64,000 nt of DNA, taken from contig OY282609.1 of assembly GCA_958298945.1 (NCBI GenBank), forward strand, positions 60,174,220 through 60,238,219. The letters run 5' to 3'. Positions 11,641 to 25,100 of the stretch are shown here, in pieces; the first letter of the stretch is position 1; every line of letters starts with the position of its first letter. The position numbers were made by a program, and so were the translations under genes. The notes beneath the pieces were generated by a model. The model did no database searches. It was not told the origin of the DNA and worked only from the letters and a program-made list of their open reading frames with translations. Origin of the DNA: Atherix ibis (lineage: Eukaryota; Arthropoda; Insecta; Diptera; Athericidae).

Positions 11641-14600
11641 CTGCAAAAATGCTTAATCTCCCCAAAAAAACTTGTAGTCTTAATTTTTATTTAATAAAGG
11701 TAAGGTAAGGATTCTCAATTACTTTAGTTTATATTAATTAAAGAGCATAGTTGTATTGAAATTAATTAAAATAAATCTTGATGTAAACTAATAAACCTGA
11801 ATATTATTCCATTTTAGACAACGATACTGGAATCAGAATTAATTAAAATCTCAAGATTTTTATAAGAATTTCTAAAAATAATTATTTTTCTTTTATTCTA
11901 TTTATTACTCTTATTATTATTATTATTATTTTATGAAATCTTCTAATAAAATATCATTAATATTCGAATTATTTCGACAATTATCATTTTAGGAATTTTT
12001 AATAACTTGTTTTTGATAATTTTATAAGATGAAGAAATTGTATAAGAACAACAACAATTAAAATAGACAGTTTATCATGAAATTTTTCTATCTAAATAAT
12101 AAGCATTTGAATGGTTAATAATCAAAATCAATAAAACAGACTGTAATAAGAATTTTCGTACTATAAAAACTGTCTGCAAAAAAATATTTCGAAACACTTT
12201 CCAATTGTCCTTAATAAACTTCTGACATAAACCTAAAAAGAATAGAAGAATATAAACAGAATCCCAAACAGAAGTAGAATCCTTTCTCATATTTTTGTTT
12301 AAAAAAAATCTACTGTTTTAAAAATACAAATTTTAAATATTTCTATACACTGAATAAACCTCCAAACATGAATGAGTAAGTAGAATATTTTTTTGACAGC
12401 CCAGAAACTTGGAAATAAAATCATCCAAATTTTCAAATACAGATTTTCATTTTAATATTTTACAATTTTCCTGTTCTGAAATTGTATTCTTATAAAACTT
12501 TTCTATAGAAATATGTTATTCTCATCATCTTTTATATTGACTAACTTTACATAAATTTCATTTTTACATAATGCTATACTGATTCAGAGCCAGATCCTTT
12601 TGTTATCAACATTATTATTACTTATGGAAGGATAACTTAACCTTCTGCAGTCTAAAGTTGAATAAGAAACTTTTTACAATTTCAATTGTTAAAAGTTGAA
12701 TAAGAAAATGAACCAATAAATAGACATTTCTACATAGAGTCATCATAATCATTAAACTTGGCCTATGGTCTATAGTCGGACTCAACGGTGCAATTCATTA
12801 CAAAACTCTAAGAAAATGCGATCTCATCGTTAGATCAAATCCGAATAAATATGGAATCTATACTATCTACGAATACTAACGATCCGACGTATATGTTCCT
12901 ACAAACGAACGTTTATAAGTGCTTTCCCTTTAATGCTGTGAAATTTGAAACAGAAATTGTAAAAAAGTGGCATGGAGTTCGAGAAATATTTTGAAATAAG
13001 AAAAAGGATACAGTATGAAGTTTATCTTTGACCTAGATTCGGTCTTAAGTATTCATTTTGTAATCGAGAAATGCCTGAACAACGACAGCGAAAAATGATT
13101 TACCAACTAAATAGTAAAAAAAACGAGAGGACATTATAACTCAACAGATGTGATTTGCAATAAACATTCCCTACTGTTATCAGTACACGAGGACAGAGCA
13201 AAAAATGAAATATTTTAGAAAGAAACAATAACACCTACGATTGCAATTTTCCACAATCCATTTATATTGTAGCAGACCATAAAGATAAAAATTTACAAAT
13301 ATTGTGGAAAATAATTATTGGAGAAAAAAAATATCTTTGACATTATCGGAAAATAGAAAATTTAATTGAAAAAATCGAGCCATACTCGAATGCTGAATTA
13401 TTTTCGAATTGGTATTATAGTTATCGTGTGACTTTTCGCCTTTCTTCATATTAAACCCAATTCATTCATGAAAGAACATCATTATATTGGTACTGTCGAT
13501 AACGACCAAAAGAGTGTAACCTATACGATAAAAGTGATTTCAGGTAAAGCCTTTCCAGCATTACACTACGAAAATTGGAAATAACGCCTCCTCCAATATA
13601 TAGCTGCCCAAGAAAACTATTTTAAAGGTAAATGTAGGTAGAGGGCGAGAGAGTAAACTTGCGCGGTAAGTGCTCCATGGTCTTCTATGTACATGATATT
13701 TAACGTTATTGGCCATTCCCACACATTATGCAACTGTCCAGTTAATCAGTCTCTCCAATGCCCAATACGAAATACTGCTGCGCAAGTAGAAAAATCTTGT
13801 CAAAAAAACCAGCCTCTTCCTTCATGCTTTTTCGATGGTATCCAACTTGCCCTTTCCTACATTTTAAACGAATATCTACTTAACTCAGACATACTTTTTG
13901 AGCAGGGACTCCTTTTATTATGGAGCCTTTACGCCGTAATCTCTCTAGTTCACCATCGACAAATTTTATTAGGGAAACAAGCAATTTTACTCCACACTAA
14001 ACACTAAATATCGATATACTGGTATAATCTCAAATTAAGTTGAAATATCCAAAAATTGATTCGAATAAATCTTAATAATTTTTATAATAGCTTATTTATC
14101 AATTTAAGTAAAAATAAAATAAAAACAAAAAATTTTCTGAACTAAACAAATCAATTGAAGAGTGTCGCTACATTTTCACGCATTTATATGCATTTAATCA
14201 GAAATTTGTCTGCGCCTACCGCTTATGCAAAATTTACTGCTCAATATGGAAATGTGTCTTTGTGTTTTTTCTGTGAAAATCAATATTTTAATTTTTTCTT
14301 CTTCTAAACTTCGTGGAAAATTTTTTCAATTTATGTCTTTATTAAATGAAGAAAGTATTATTAATATTTTTGATGAGAACCAGAAAAAGAAACACGAATT
14401 GTTTAATTAATTTTCTCAAAAATTTATCGTTCTTTTTATTTTCTCGACTTTATTATAATTGGAAATTTTCTAAGAAAACCTAAAGAATTTTCCTAAGAAT
14501 TTTATATTTTTTATAAAAAAAAATAAGCTGATTTTGACACTAATTCAAAGCTCCACAAAAAGAAAACGTGGAATTTTCCAGCAAAGTCGATTTATTGATT

Positions 14601-15689
14601 ATTTCTCTGACCAAACCGAAGCGCCTATTAGAGGTTATTAGAATTTTTTCATACCGTTAAAAAATCAATAAATGACGTTTGTAGATAATTTTTTGTCATA
14701 GATAAATAAGAATTCTATTTTCAAATATACATAAATATATATGGTTGAACTATACTCGTAAATTCCTATGAGTTTTCTATAAAAGTTTATTGTAATTAGT
14801 CAAAATTACAAGTATTTATCTTGGTCTGTATATGCATATTAAGGGGATAATTGGTAATTTGTACCCATACCATTATTCCACAAAATTTTATTAATGTCTA
14901 TTTATATTCCTTCGTCTTTTGTAGAGCAAAGTAAAATATTTCTAATTAAATAAAATTTAAGTAAATAAAAGCTACTCGTATCTTTACAGAATTTACGACA
15001 AAAATAATTTCCTAATCCAATGAAAATCTAGCACTTAAACATACGTGTGGGTGGATTTATGTACCTAGAAATATTTCAAAATAAATAAATAACCTTCAAG
15101 ATTCTATGTTGGGTATTATTTATTTGAAAAGTGAAATCATTTCATCTAAATTTAATTGAAACATTGTTCAAATTGACTCTGAAGCTTTTCAATCTTAATT
15201 TTCCTACTTTAACGTAATTTTTTTATTTCGTTTATTTTCGTTTCTTTTTTAATTAGTCGAATTAGTATTTACGATTAACTAAAAAAGAAAAGTTAAGATG
15301 ACATAGTGGAAGAATAAGCATTTTTAATTAATAAATAGTTTTATTAATTTGTGATAGTGCTTTTTTGTAAGGAAGCAATCGAAAATATCGAAAACAGTTC
15401 TTCGACAATAAAATCCACTCATGGGAAAAGGACACCTTTCATAATTTATTTAAAAACGAAAGCAAATATATTATTTATCTTTATACTATGTTATCCAATG
15501 TTTCTTATCTATACATCTTTAAAATTAATTTATTAAGACCCCAGATTTTCTTTTTTAAATAAAACACCCAACAACGGTTTAAACTGATTTTTTTAAAATT
15601 TCATTGTGTTTTTTAGTCTATAAAACACAATATGTGTCAAGTGTCAATCATAACTAATCTGGCAACAAAAAATGCGCGTATCGAAATAT
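11641..15689. other. AT-rich DNA with no recognisable gene
   Basis: The longest open frame (13687-14007, plus, 106 codons) has an ATG but no family motif, and I do not regard it as a gene. An (ATT)-rich patch lies near 11908-11930. Nothing else is recognised. Confidence 0.55.
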
Positions 15690-16060
15690 TCTATTAGTTT
15701 TTGTAATAGTTCGGTTTGTATCACACTTATAAAGCGTATGATTTCGTCCTCGAATCGCCTCGGGCTTATTGGCATATGCATAACATTTTACGTAGTCTCA
15801 GAGAAAGACGTCAAATAGTGTCAAATCGCAAGATTTCGGTGGACATTTAAACTCGTTGTTAGGTGAGATAATGCGTCCTTCGAGGTGCTATCTCACATGT
15901 GGCACCATCCTGGTAAAGTTGATGTCATCCTATTCAGGTCATAAACAGTTTGTTATCAAGTCATGATAATATTCACCTTTCACCGTTAAAGCGTTATCGA
16001 CGTTATTTTCGAAGAAGTAAGGTCCGATGACTCCGCCATTGTGAGTATTTAGGCCTCTGT
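15690..16060 (-). pseudogene. IS630-like transposase remnant
   Basis: On the minus strand, GGVIGPYFFENNVDNALTVK is followed downstream by ATCH, RIISPNNEFKCPP and KSCDLTLFDVFL. These match the order found in insect IS630-like DDE transposases: the WSGGIIGPYFF block, the QDGATCHTA block holding the second catalytic Asp, and the SCDLTPLDYFLWG block holding the third. Several stops and frameshifts interrupt it. It abuts the R1-like fragment that starts near 16070 in the opposite orientation. Confidence 0.75.
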
Positions 16061-16069
16061 GTTGTAGTT

Positions 16070-16960
16070 TGTTTCTTGTTAACGGATTCGTTTTGATGGA
16101 TAACGAATACAATTCTTCCACACACCTGGAAGAACTGGAAGCCGCATTCTCCACCACCATCCGGAGGATAAGACAGTGGATGACATCGGCAGACCTGTCT
16201 TTGGCGGAAAGAGGCACTCCTTGTCAGTAGCCGGAAGAAAATGGAGACCATCACCATAAGAGTATGTGACCACGACATCAAGTCGCTACCCTACATCCGG
16301 TATCTGGGAGTGGTCTTGGATGCCAAACTCAACTACAAGGAGCACATCTCCAGCGTCAGCGCGCCGGTACAGGGCGGGAACGCCAATATCGTGGGAAGAA
16401 TGATGAACGGCGAAAGGTACCATGTGAAGAGAAGTGAAGAGGAGAGAATACTCGCCTCTGGCAAGAGAGGTGGGACAGCTCGACGAAGGGTCGGTGGACT
16501 CGTCGGCTGATCCCAGATGTCACGAAATGGATCACTCGCCTGCACGGGGAAGTCGAGTATTACATCACACAACTCTTGACTGGGCACGGATGCTTTCGGG
16601 CATACTTGCACAGATTCAAGAGAACTGACTCCTCAAACTGTCATCATTGCCGCGATGTAATCGAAGATGCAGAACACGTGTTGTTCCAATGCCCCTTATA
16701 CGAGTCTGGACTATTCCATCAGTCCAGGAAACATAGTGGAGTGCATGCTGAAGAGCCAATCGGCTTGGAACAGAATTGCAGAGTACGCGGAATCTATCAT
16801 CAAGGTACTTTGCACCACGTACGAAGAATAGGCCGGGAGGCGTCACAACATCAGGACAGCAATAAGATAAAAAAGAACACCCCGACGAAGCAGTATTTAC
16901 AAAGAGTGCCGCCGGGGAACCATTGTTCCGGGAGCAAGCTTAGAGGTGCATGTTAGGTTT
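16070..16960 (+). pseudogene. R1-like non-LTR retrotransposon ORF2, C-terminal third
   Basis: The sequence encodes the end of an R1-type reverse transcriptase protein in three frames. Near 16100 is the segment THLEELEAAFSTTIRRIRQW. At 16241-16330 TIRVCDHDIKSLPYIRYLGV is the thumb-like region ending in YLGVVLDAKLNYKEH. At 16500-16620 TRRLIPDVTKWI leads to QLLTGHGCFRAYLHRFKR. The finger CHHC...EDAEHVLFQC is complete, unlike the copy at 2440. At least two frameshifts make it non-functional. Its GC content is clearly above its surroundings, suggesting a younger insertion than most others here. Confidence 0.88.
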
Positions 16961-17184
16961 TAGCGAGGTTAAAATTCCGCATAACTGGTCTGACAGGTAG
17001 AAAGTTTTTCGAGGCGAGTACCTTTTGAAAATTTCCCCCTGCACTAAAAAAAAAAAACAAGGATAACTTTCTCATCGCTCATGATGATTTTTTTGATAAA
17101 TAGACATGAGTAGTATGATATTCAAGCGTCCAATAGCTAAATACGTGGTGATCCAATTCGAGCTTCCTGTGCTGGCAGTACTGT

Positions 17185-17600
17185 AAATCAGACAGCTGCC
17201 AATAATCACACGTCTTTAAAGCGTCAGTTTGCAGCAAAACGTTTACGTAACTGCTCGCTTAACCACACTTTAACGCGTTAAAATTGTTCAATTGTTCTAC
17301 AAAAATAACAATTCTGTACGAACTGTTTATCGAAATTTACGGAGGGGTACTGAACAATTCGTAACGTAGTAGAAAAAAATTGACGAGACTTGAAGCATTA
17401 GAGATACGTTAAGGTCTGTGCATCATGGTGGCGCCTGTTCAGCTGAGAATATTGCTGCTGTAGGTGAAAGTATAGCCGAAGACCAGGAATCTTCTTATGG
17501 CTCCCTTGGGTGCATTTTGCTTCTGGAATTGCACCTACACCCATATAAAATTTTGATGAAACAAGTACAGAAGAGACCACCAAAATAAATAAGGTTTTTC
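17185..17600 (+). pseudogene. IS630-like transposase remnant, N-terminal linker
   Basis: The frame near 17425-17470 reads CSAENIAAVGESIAEDQESS, which matches the conserved segment between the two helix-turn-helix halves of insect IS630-like transposases (SAENIAAVxESVAEDPNxS). It is followed by LHLHPYKILMKQVQ, corresponding to the family's LHPYKVQLTQ. Upstream sequence is too damaged to read and the catalytic half is absent. Confidence 0.7.
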
Positions 17601-18136
17601 TTTAAGTCCTGTATCAATTGAATTTCGTCGGCATGTGATAATAGGTCTTTTGCAAAAATTCACTGAATAGTGCTGTAGGAAAGGTGCAATTGTTGTGCAC
17701 GACGATGAATTGAGGTAGTCTTATCTACAATTCGTAGATATATTCAACAACCCTTCCAATTACGGTTTCCATGCTGGATTTGGAAGGGAAGTTTGGAAGT
17801 GGCGAGAGAAAGTGGAAGGATACTGCCTCCAATGTTGATATTACTAAGGACAAGGAGAATGCATTTCTTTCTGAGTTAAGGGTGATTATACTGTAATACA
17901 TGTCCGATGTGCTTGATCCACTAGTCTGATACGAAAATACAGGTGTTTTTATAAATTAATTAAATGTCAAATCAAGAATTCCTTGAGTCTCCTTCCTTTT
18001 AAAGGTAGTTTAAATTTAAGATTTCAAATCTCATTAGCTTTTCATATTTAATTCTATTTATTTAAGGATTTTTTAAAAATAATTTCGTATTTTTTTATCT
18101 AATTTGAATTTTTTTTTTTTTTTTGTTTTCATTTAG

Positions 18137-18385
18137 GATCCACCGAAATTTTCCAGACTCGATGGTGTTTCACGTATTCCATTGCCAGGATCAATACGAT
18201 TATCGCATAAACCATCGAAATTGGTTCGTCCTTCCTCTGTTTCTGGAATTCGCCCACCAGTAACCATGATGACATCACATCTAACAACCGATAGACTTGA
18301 TGAAGCAGCTTCTCTAGTTGGTAAAAAAGCACTAAACGTCGTTAAGAAAATTTTTTCTAAATCCGAAAAATTAACAACTACGGAT
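18137..18385 (+). CDS. Internal exon of a putative microtubule plus-end (SxIP) protein
   Basis: An 83-codon internal exon. It is preceded by a long T-rich tract and acceptor TTTCATTTAG and followed by donor GATGTAAGT; both boundaries are phase 0. The translation begins DPPKFSRLDGVSRIPLPG. The tetrapeptide SRIP, with a nearby Arg, Pro and Gly, fits the SxIP motif by which many proteins dock onto EB1 at growing microtubule ends. The rest (RLSHKPSKLVRPSSVSG, then a helical-looking TTDRLDEAASLVGKKALNVV KKIF) is basic and Ser-rich. It is joined in frame to the long exon at 18727. The upstream exon, with the start codon, is not recognised in this window. The exon call is strong; the EB1 role is an inference from one motif. 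Confidence 0.8.
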
Positions 18386-18726
18386 GTAAGTATTTTGCGG
18401 AAGTGTCCTAAAGTAGTTTTAACGGCAGTAGATTTAATAAGCATGCGAACCCGTAAAAGTGTAAAACTAACAATGCGAGCAGAGACTTTAAAATTTTTCG
18501 CATGCTATTTTTTTTTATGAAGAAACACCTTCAATTTTCTGAACGTATAAATACAAAATTTCTTATTATTTTTGTGCTAATTTATTTTTTGTAATTTAGG
18601 TTATTTTTTGTTGTATTATTTGCGTTCCTTGTAAATGTTCATTTGATTAGTTGAAACACGAGCCGAATCAAATCGATTCAAATTAAAGCCAAACAATTGG
18701 TAATTTGATTGATTAATTGGTTACAG
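18386..18726 (+). other. Phase-0 intron (341 bp) between the two coding exons
   Basis: It begins GTAAGTATTT and ends TTGATTAATTGGTTACAG. The interior is AT-rich and contains in-frame stops (the frame of the upstream exon stops at 18518). Skipping it joins TTTD to KSSSSLSRSG without a frameshift. Confidence 0.8.
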
Positions 18727-21700
18727 AAATCATCGAGTTCGCTTAGTCGGAGCGGCATTGTTAGTGGAAATGGAGTTTCTGGCTTTTTAAAATTGGGCGG
18801 CGGTCGTAGGGGGACTGGCGATATTGGAGGTGATAGCAATGTCGGTGCAATTAGCGGTGGAAACGTCGGAGTCAGTACTAGTGTTTATGTTGTTGGCGGG
18901 GTTGGGGGCACTGGAGTTGGTGGAATGTGTATCGATAGCAGTAAAACGATTAATAATGAAACAAGAACGTTAACACGATCCGAAACATTTATACGTGATA
19001 GCAATAATGATACAGAAAGTAATCTGTTAGGCATAACCCAAGATATAATTGCGCCAATATTACAGTCACAGCCAAAGCTACAACCACATTCACAGTCATC
19101 AGTAGAAATAGGAACGGTCATTCTTCCAGCTATGAATCTCACGCAGAAAATGTGTCCGTCAAATGATGATTGCTTTATTGGCGGCAAAGGTGCATACGAT
19201 GGTGATAACCCAAGTGCTAATAATTTATTATTCATGACACGCACAATAGACACATCGACGGCGTCGGCTGCGGCAACAGTAGCAACTTCATCACCAATAT
19301 CGATGGGGCAGAACGATACCGTAACACATTTTGGGAGTAGTTCAAATTCAAAAATTCACAATGACCTTCTTCACGAAGTAACGGGTATGGAACGCCTGAT
19401 TGATATTACTTTGCCGTGTACTGGCGACATCGATATTACAATTAAACCGGATGGCGATAAGTTCGAGATGACTGATCATTTGTGTGGTGCAATCCAACGA
19501 AATTTGGTTGATCTTTCGACGAGAGTTTTCGACGAAACGGTTGCTATAACGCCGGATAAGGACAATATGAAGCTGGTATTGAATTCAACCATGAACTATG
19601 AACGCTTGGTGGATATAACGTCAGAAATGTCGGTATCACCAGCACACCAGTTGATGAATATTACGAGAGATTTGAACCAATCGCCTCAGAAACAAAACAA
19701 TTTAACGAATTTGCTATACATGAGCCAAGAAGATTTTGAACAGACACTTCTGGCGCCAATGAAATTCGGGGATGATGCAAAAATCGAAGACGACATCATG
19801 GATATTGATGATTTGCCAAAATCATTAGAAGAAAACCTACTCGAGAACACGATAATTGGAGCACATATTCTCAATTCGAATGCTTTGCAGGAGTTGAAAA
19901 CATCGAATAGGCCAAGATTTTCATTCGGGCTCGACTTGACCGAAAGCACACTGGACTGTTCGATTGAGCTGTGTGACGTGTCGCTTGCGTCGAGCGCCCA
20001 AGCGCAGATTAGTTCACCATCATTGAAGAAGCAAAATTCTTTTGAAATGGACGAAAGTTTAGGGATTTTGACGCCCGATCAGATGAAAGAATTCTTAGAC
20101 TCAACAACAACCACAACGAATTTAGATTTACCAATAAATGTGCATGGCGGTACTAGTGGAGGAGGAAAAATAGCACTGCATCAAATGCGAATTGACCAAA
20201 CACCTTCACCAGAAGATTTACCTTTGGATCCAGTCGGCGTCAAGACCGACATTAGTGATGTGATAATGGGACAGGAACTGAATCAACAGGGAACGGGAGC
20301 GCCCACAACTTATCAGGAGCTCTCACAAACAGATTCGGATTCAAAAACGGATCAAATGACCAAATCGAACACGTCTAAAGTATCAAATAGTTTCATCACC
20401 AGTGTTACAAGCATTACAAGCTTGGATACCGGATATCAGGGTGATGGCGAAATGTCGCGGCCGGCATCAAGAGGCGCTGGCGACCACTCACCATCGAATG
20501 GTCCGCGCAAGCCCCATCTTGGCCGACAGCCGTCCTTCAATCACAATAATCAACAAAACATTCCCATTCGAAGACAGGATCCCATGACTGATTCTGATTT
20601 CTTCACTGAAAGTGATGCTGACGATATATTCCATCGAGGCGATCGTCGGGCCCAGGTTATTGATGGGCAATTGTACGGTCCGATGTTGCAGCCATCGAAC
20701 GTTTTCATCACCGAACAGCCGCAGATGGAAGACTCTTGCATGGAGTCGAGTGGTATTTTCACCGATGTTGAGAATCGATGCGATGAGGACACAGGTCAAA
20801 ATCGCGGTGAAGTCGACATCGACATGTCACCAGACGGATCGACAGATACCATCAAGAGTACCAACACGGAGTACAACTCTCAGAACGATCAATTGCATCG
20901 TTGTAATCGGTCGGTTTCGCCATCAAGCCAAGGCCGATCTATACCAGAAAGCCGGACATCGTCGACACTGAAAAGCGGCGCCAGTAGTGAACGGATTTCA
21001 GGTGAGACTATATTGACTGGCGAGTTTACAAGCGTTACGGCGAAAATAAATCCAACCAACAAGTTGGAGCTGGAAGACTCTCTGATTAAAGCTCCGATCG
21101 ACTCAGATTCTATTATTGCTTGTACGACGATAATTTTGAATCCATTGAAAACAGCGAATCCGGCGAAAACACCGAGTGCGGCGAATATTACGTCAGCACA
21201 GACCGTTGCGACGCACGAAAATAAAAAGTCCGCCACAGCGACCGCACAGAAAAAGCTTCAACAGTCGCTGAGTGCTCAGTCGATCAGCGCGTCAGTTACA
21301 AAAGTGAGTCCAACATGGAAACAACATACGCACGGATCTACCGGAAAACATGATAGTTCGTCCGTGATCGTGTCTTCGAAATCAAATACCGGATTGTGTA
21401 GAGAAACGGGTACGAATTCGGTTTGTAGAACGGGTCCGGTTACGGGTACGGGAACGGGAACGAAATCGATAGCTGCCGTCAACAATAATAGTCCTAAACA
21501 ATCGATAGGCTCTAGGACGCCATCGACGCCAGCTTCAACGACTCTGACCACATCAGGTGGTAATGTGAATTCGATCGTTTCGACCAATGCTATTTCGTCG
21601 GTATCGTCAAGAACGTCGCCGAGTGCAGTTTCGATCGCCAATAGCGAATTCACGGTTAATAGTGACGGGTGCATCTCACCAACGAACGTTAGCAATTCAT

Positions 21701-22100
21701 TAATGAAGGAGAATCAAATTAAAGGTCAAGATGATAATCAAGAGAATCGTCGTCCAACGACAGCGATAAGTGCCGGTGGTGTCGGTGGTACCGGTGTTAA
21801 TAGTGGCAGTACGATCAGTGGCGCTTCGGTAACACGTAAACTTCCTCCGAATAAATGGGAAGCGGTCATGAATAAAATCGCCGAGAACAAAGTGTATAAA
21901 AAGAACTATAGCGATGTAAAATCGAAAGTGGCCACCGGAGTGCTACGCCGATCTCCGCCAGCTCTGTCAAGCAAAAGTCCACCTGGATTGAATAGCAATG
22001 CCAACAGCAACAGCGGCAGTGTGAACAACGTTAGCGGTAATGGATTAACAACACCGCAGAAACAAAAACAAAAACGAATTCTTCAAGGCCCAACTAAAAG
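18727..22100 (+). CDS. Large exon of the same gene: Ser/Thr/Asn-rich, probably disordered protein
   Basis: An uninterrupted 1124-codon frame plus two bases, clearly more GC-rich than its flanks. It opens KSSSSLSRSG, followed by a Gly-rich stretch (residues about 20-70 of the exon). The middle is acidic and Ser/Thr-rich with recurrent D-I-T motifs (LIDITLP, LVDITSEM, MNITRDLN). Then come arginine/serine segments (GRQPSFNHNN, DSDFFTESDADDIF), long Ser/Thr/Asn runs and a conserved-looking basic block near the end (PPNKWEAVMNKIAENKVYKK, then NYSDVKSKVATG). No enzymatic domain or membrane segment is seen. The length, composition and upstream SRIP motif suggest a microtubule-associated protein; the Drosophila toucan/MTUS group is one family to test, but I cannot confirm it. 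The exon ends AAAAG|GTAAGA, a consensus donor in phase 2; the same bases give a TAA at 22102, so termination here is the alternative. Confidence 0.85.
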
Positions 22101-25100
22101 GTAAGATTAAGAGTGAATGTCACATTACCGGTGTTCCGGATTGTTTCGTTTTTAACCTCCATTTAGTCCATTTAGGAATTTCTTTTTGTTCAAATTGCTT
22201 TCATTTTTAATCATATTCCGTCGTAATGGCTGTAAATATTCCGCAAAAGTTTACTTATTGTTTAGTGGAATACGCAATACAAAACAGCAAAAAGCTTTCG
22301 TCGTGGGAAAATTTCTTGTGCGAAAAAAATGAAATCATAAAACGAGCACGAATTATGATCTCAGATTTGTAGTTTTGAATGTGTTTGTATTTCTAGAAAA
22401 ATAAAACAAAAATTGACATTACAAATGAATTGCATCATTTTCGTGATTGGTTTTTTTGGTGCTTTTTTCTGATAAAATCAAAAAAGTCGATCAGAGTCTG
22501 AGTTTAGTCTTAAACAATTTGTCAGACAATAGCCTAAGGGGGAGTGCCCTTACCATAGAACTGACCAACTCTGCTGTGTAAATTTTAATAAAATAATCTG
22601 AAAGATTAATTTTTTTTTGATTTATTTGATATTTTATTAATTTTTCGATTTGCTTTGGATTGCGAAATTTTTGCGTAGAATAGTTGTGAAAACTTTTCAA
22701 ATATATTGTACTATCGTTGATATTCATATACTTTTTCTACCTTTAAAGTGGAGTAATAAAATATCAAACGCAATTTCATAGTAATTCTTAAAAAATTGTT
22801 TTTGAAAAAAATTAAATAAGCCTTGAAAATTCTTTATCCATTCTACAATACAAAAAATCGATATGGCGTGAATAACAGCTATAATTTATGTAGTTTATGC
22901 GGCAAGGGAGCAGAGATCTCTACTTGTAAGCAAATAAAAATGTCCAATATGAACATTAATTGTGAATTAAAATGTTTTTAAATAAATTAAAGGTAATTGT
23001 ACAGGTAAATATTCGTAATTAAATATTGTAAATAAAGTTAAAATTATAGAATCGACATTTATTACAATCTTAAAGCTGTTTTTGATAATTTTTATAGATT
23101 TAAAAAGAAAGATTATTAAAAGTTTTTCAAATATTTATTTTAAAATTTTTTCTTAAGTACCATAATTTCGAGTAAACGATAGCTCAGGCCATTTGGGGAC
23201 AAGTAAAGCACACCCTGCCTATGTCACTACCTGGATTCGAACTCAGAACTGCAAGAAGAAAATCGTTCGTAGCATAGGTATTTTAATCAAAAAAAATTAC
23301 GTATTTCTGTCTGTGCTATCATATTAGGAAAAATAAATAAGAGTCCTTATATATTGCCGGTGCTATAATAAAAGTTCTTCACTTATTGCAGAACACCATG
23401 AATTATTTGATTATTTCTAATCTTTAGACAAATTAAAAAATGTTCTTTAAAATATTGTAAATTAGTAACTCAAATATTTTTAAAATCAAAATCAAATTAA
23501 GACCTTCGCAAAAATTCTAATTTCGTTTGTTGTCTCAAAATTTTCAAACCTCACCTGAAGAAAAAATTATTTCTCCCCAAATCCCACAAATATTTTTCGG
23601 CAACTTCTTGGGAAATATATTTTTTTTTTACTATACAATCTAATGAATATTAATTCAGATCTGGTCGGAACTGATATATTGTAGTAACAATAACGAATTC
23701 CGGAAATCATTATATAAATTGGTGATTCTAAATATCGCTCCTCAAATTTATTTATTTCTCGCGAATCATACACCATGACTTAATAAAAAATATATTGTTC
23801 TAAATTTTTTTTATAAATATATGTTTTTATATTTTTAATTTTCAAAAGGTAATACTAGTTAGAAAAATTCCATAAAAATCTCAGGAAAATTTCGTAAAAA
23901 TAAATTCCTTTTTAAGGAAGAAAAAAGATCAAATTTTCTAAAGAAGATGTTTAAGAAAAAAAATTTCTCTTAAATCTTCTTACTCTTGTTGATATTGAAG
24001 ATTGAAGACTTTGATAAATTTAACTATTTGGTTTTGAGGTCGATACGCAACAAATTTAAGAGAGCGATAGTCATATTAGTTCGTTGATAGTTAATATTAT
24101 TTATTATTGGGTGAGAAAGTCAATTGTCTTCTGATAGGAAACGCACTTTGGGCCTTGTAACTACTCGTGTTCCCTATCAACAACAAGAAAACTAACAAAT
24201 TGATAGCGATAAATAATCATTCGAATATGTTTGGGGCCAGTCAGAGGTCATTCTAATCACCAATTTCGGTTACAGGCTAACAAATTTCAGTATATCTGCT
24301 TACAGTTTTATTAGTTATAAGTTTATTTGGTGTGGTCAGTTGCCGGCATGTCAAGACGTTTGGGTCGATTGGGCAGATATCGCCACCGTGAATTGATGGG
24401 CGCACTCAATTTCTAAAAATCTATACATACTATGTGTATGTATGTCAAAAAAATATGACTGACTCCTGGAGTATTTTTCCATACAGTAGACTAATCGGAC
24501 TATCTTCTGGGTGCAAACATTTTGACGGTTAAAGGTCAGGCAAATAACTTGTTTGAAGTTAGATAAAAAATGATGTATTGATGGAACAAATGAACGGATG
24601 AACAAGTAGTAGAAATGAATGATGATGGCATGAACATTTCCTAATTTCCCAGTATTTATGGGTTTCCTCTATAATTAAACTTTTGCAAAATTAGTGCTCA
24701 AACGTGTATCGGATCAGTACCGTTCGGTTCCAAATGCGAATATTCTAGGTATTAAGAGAGGAAAATTTTCAACTGACATTATTCGATTGCATCAGTAAGC
24801 GTAATCGAACTGTGCTATCACAATGGACTAATAAAGTCCAAGTTTTTTATGTGCAATCCAAAACAATAGTCACAATATTATTGGTAACTTTTTGTATTAA
24901 GTTTGGGGAGTTGAAGAGAATCTTAATATTGTGAAATTTTTCATTTCCGGTCAATAATAAAAAAATTAAAATCGCATGGCTGCTACTAATTTGCATAAAA
25001 CCAAATTAATGCCATTGCAAATTCGAAATTTCTAATTAAAAGACTTGAGTGGGGTTGGTTGGGTCTCTTTAATTTTGCCTCTTTTTTTTGTGCAATTATT

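Noticed and set aside
13687..14007. 106-codon plus-strand ORF starting MYMIFNVIGH
   Set aside because: No recognised motif or splice context; the amino acid mix fits random AT-rich sequence.
18885..21695. Several minus-strand and frame-shifted open frames (for example 19253-18885, 21236-20889, 21695-21276)
   Set aside because: They lie inside the large plus-strand exon and are open only because of its codon composition.
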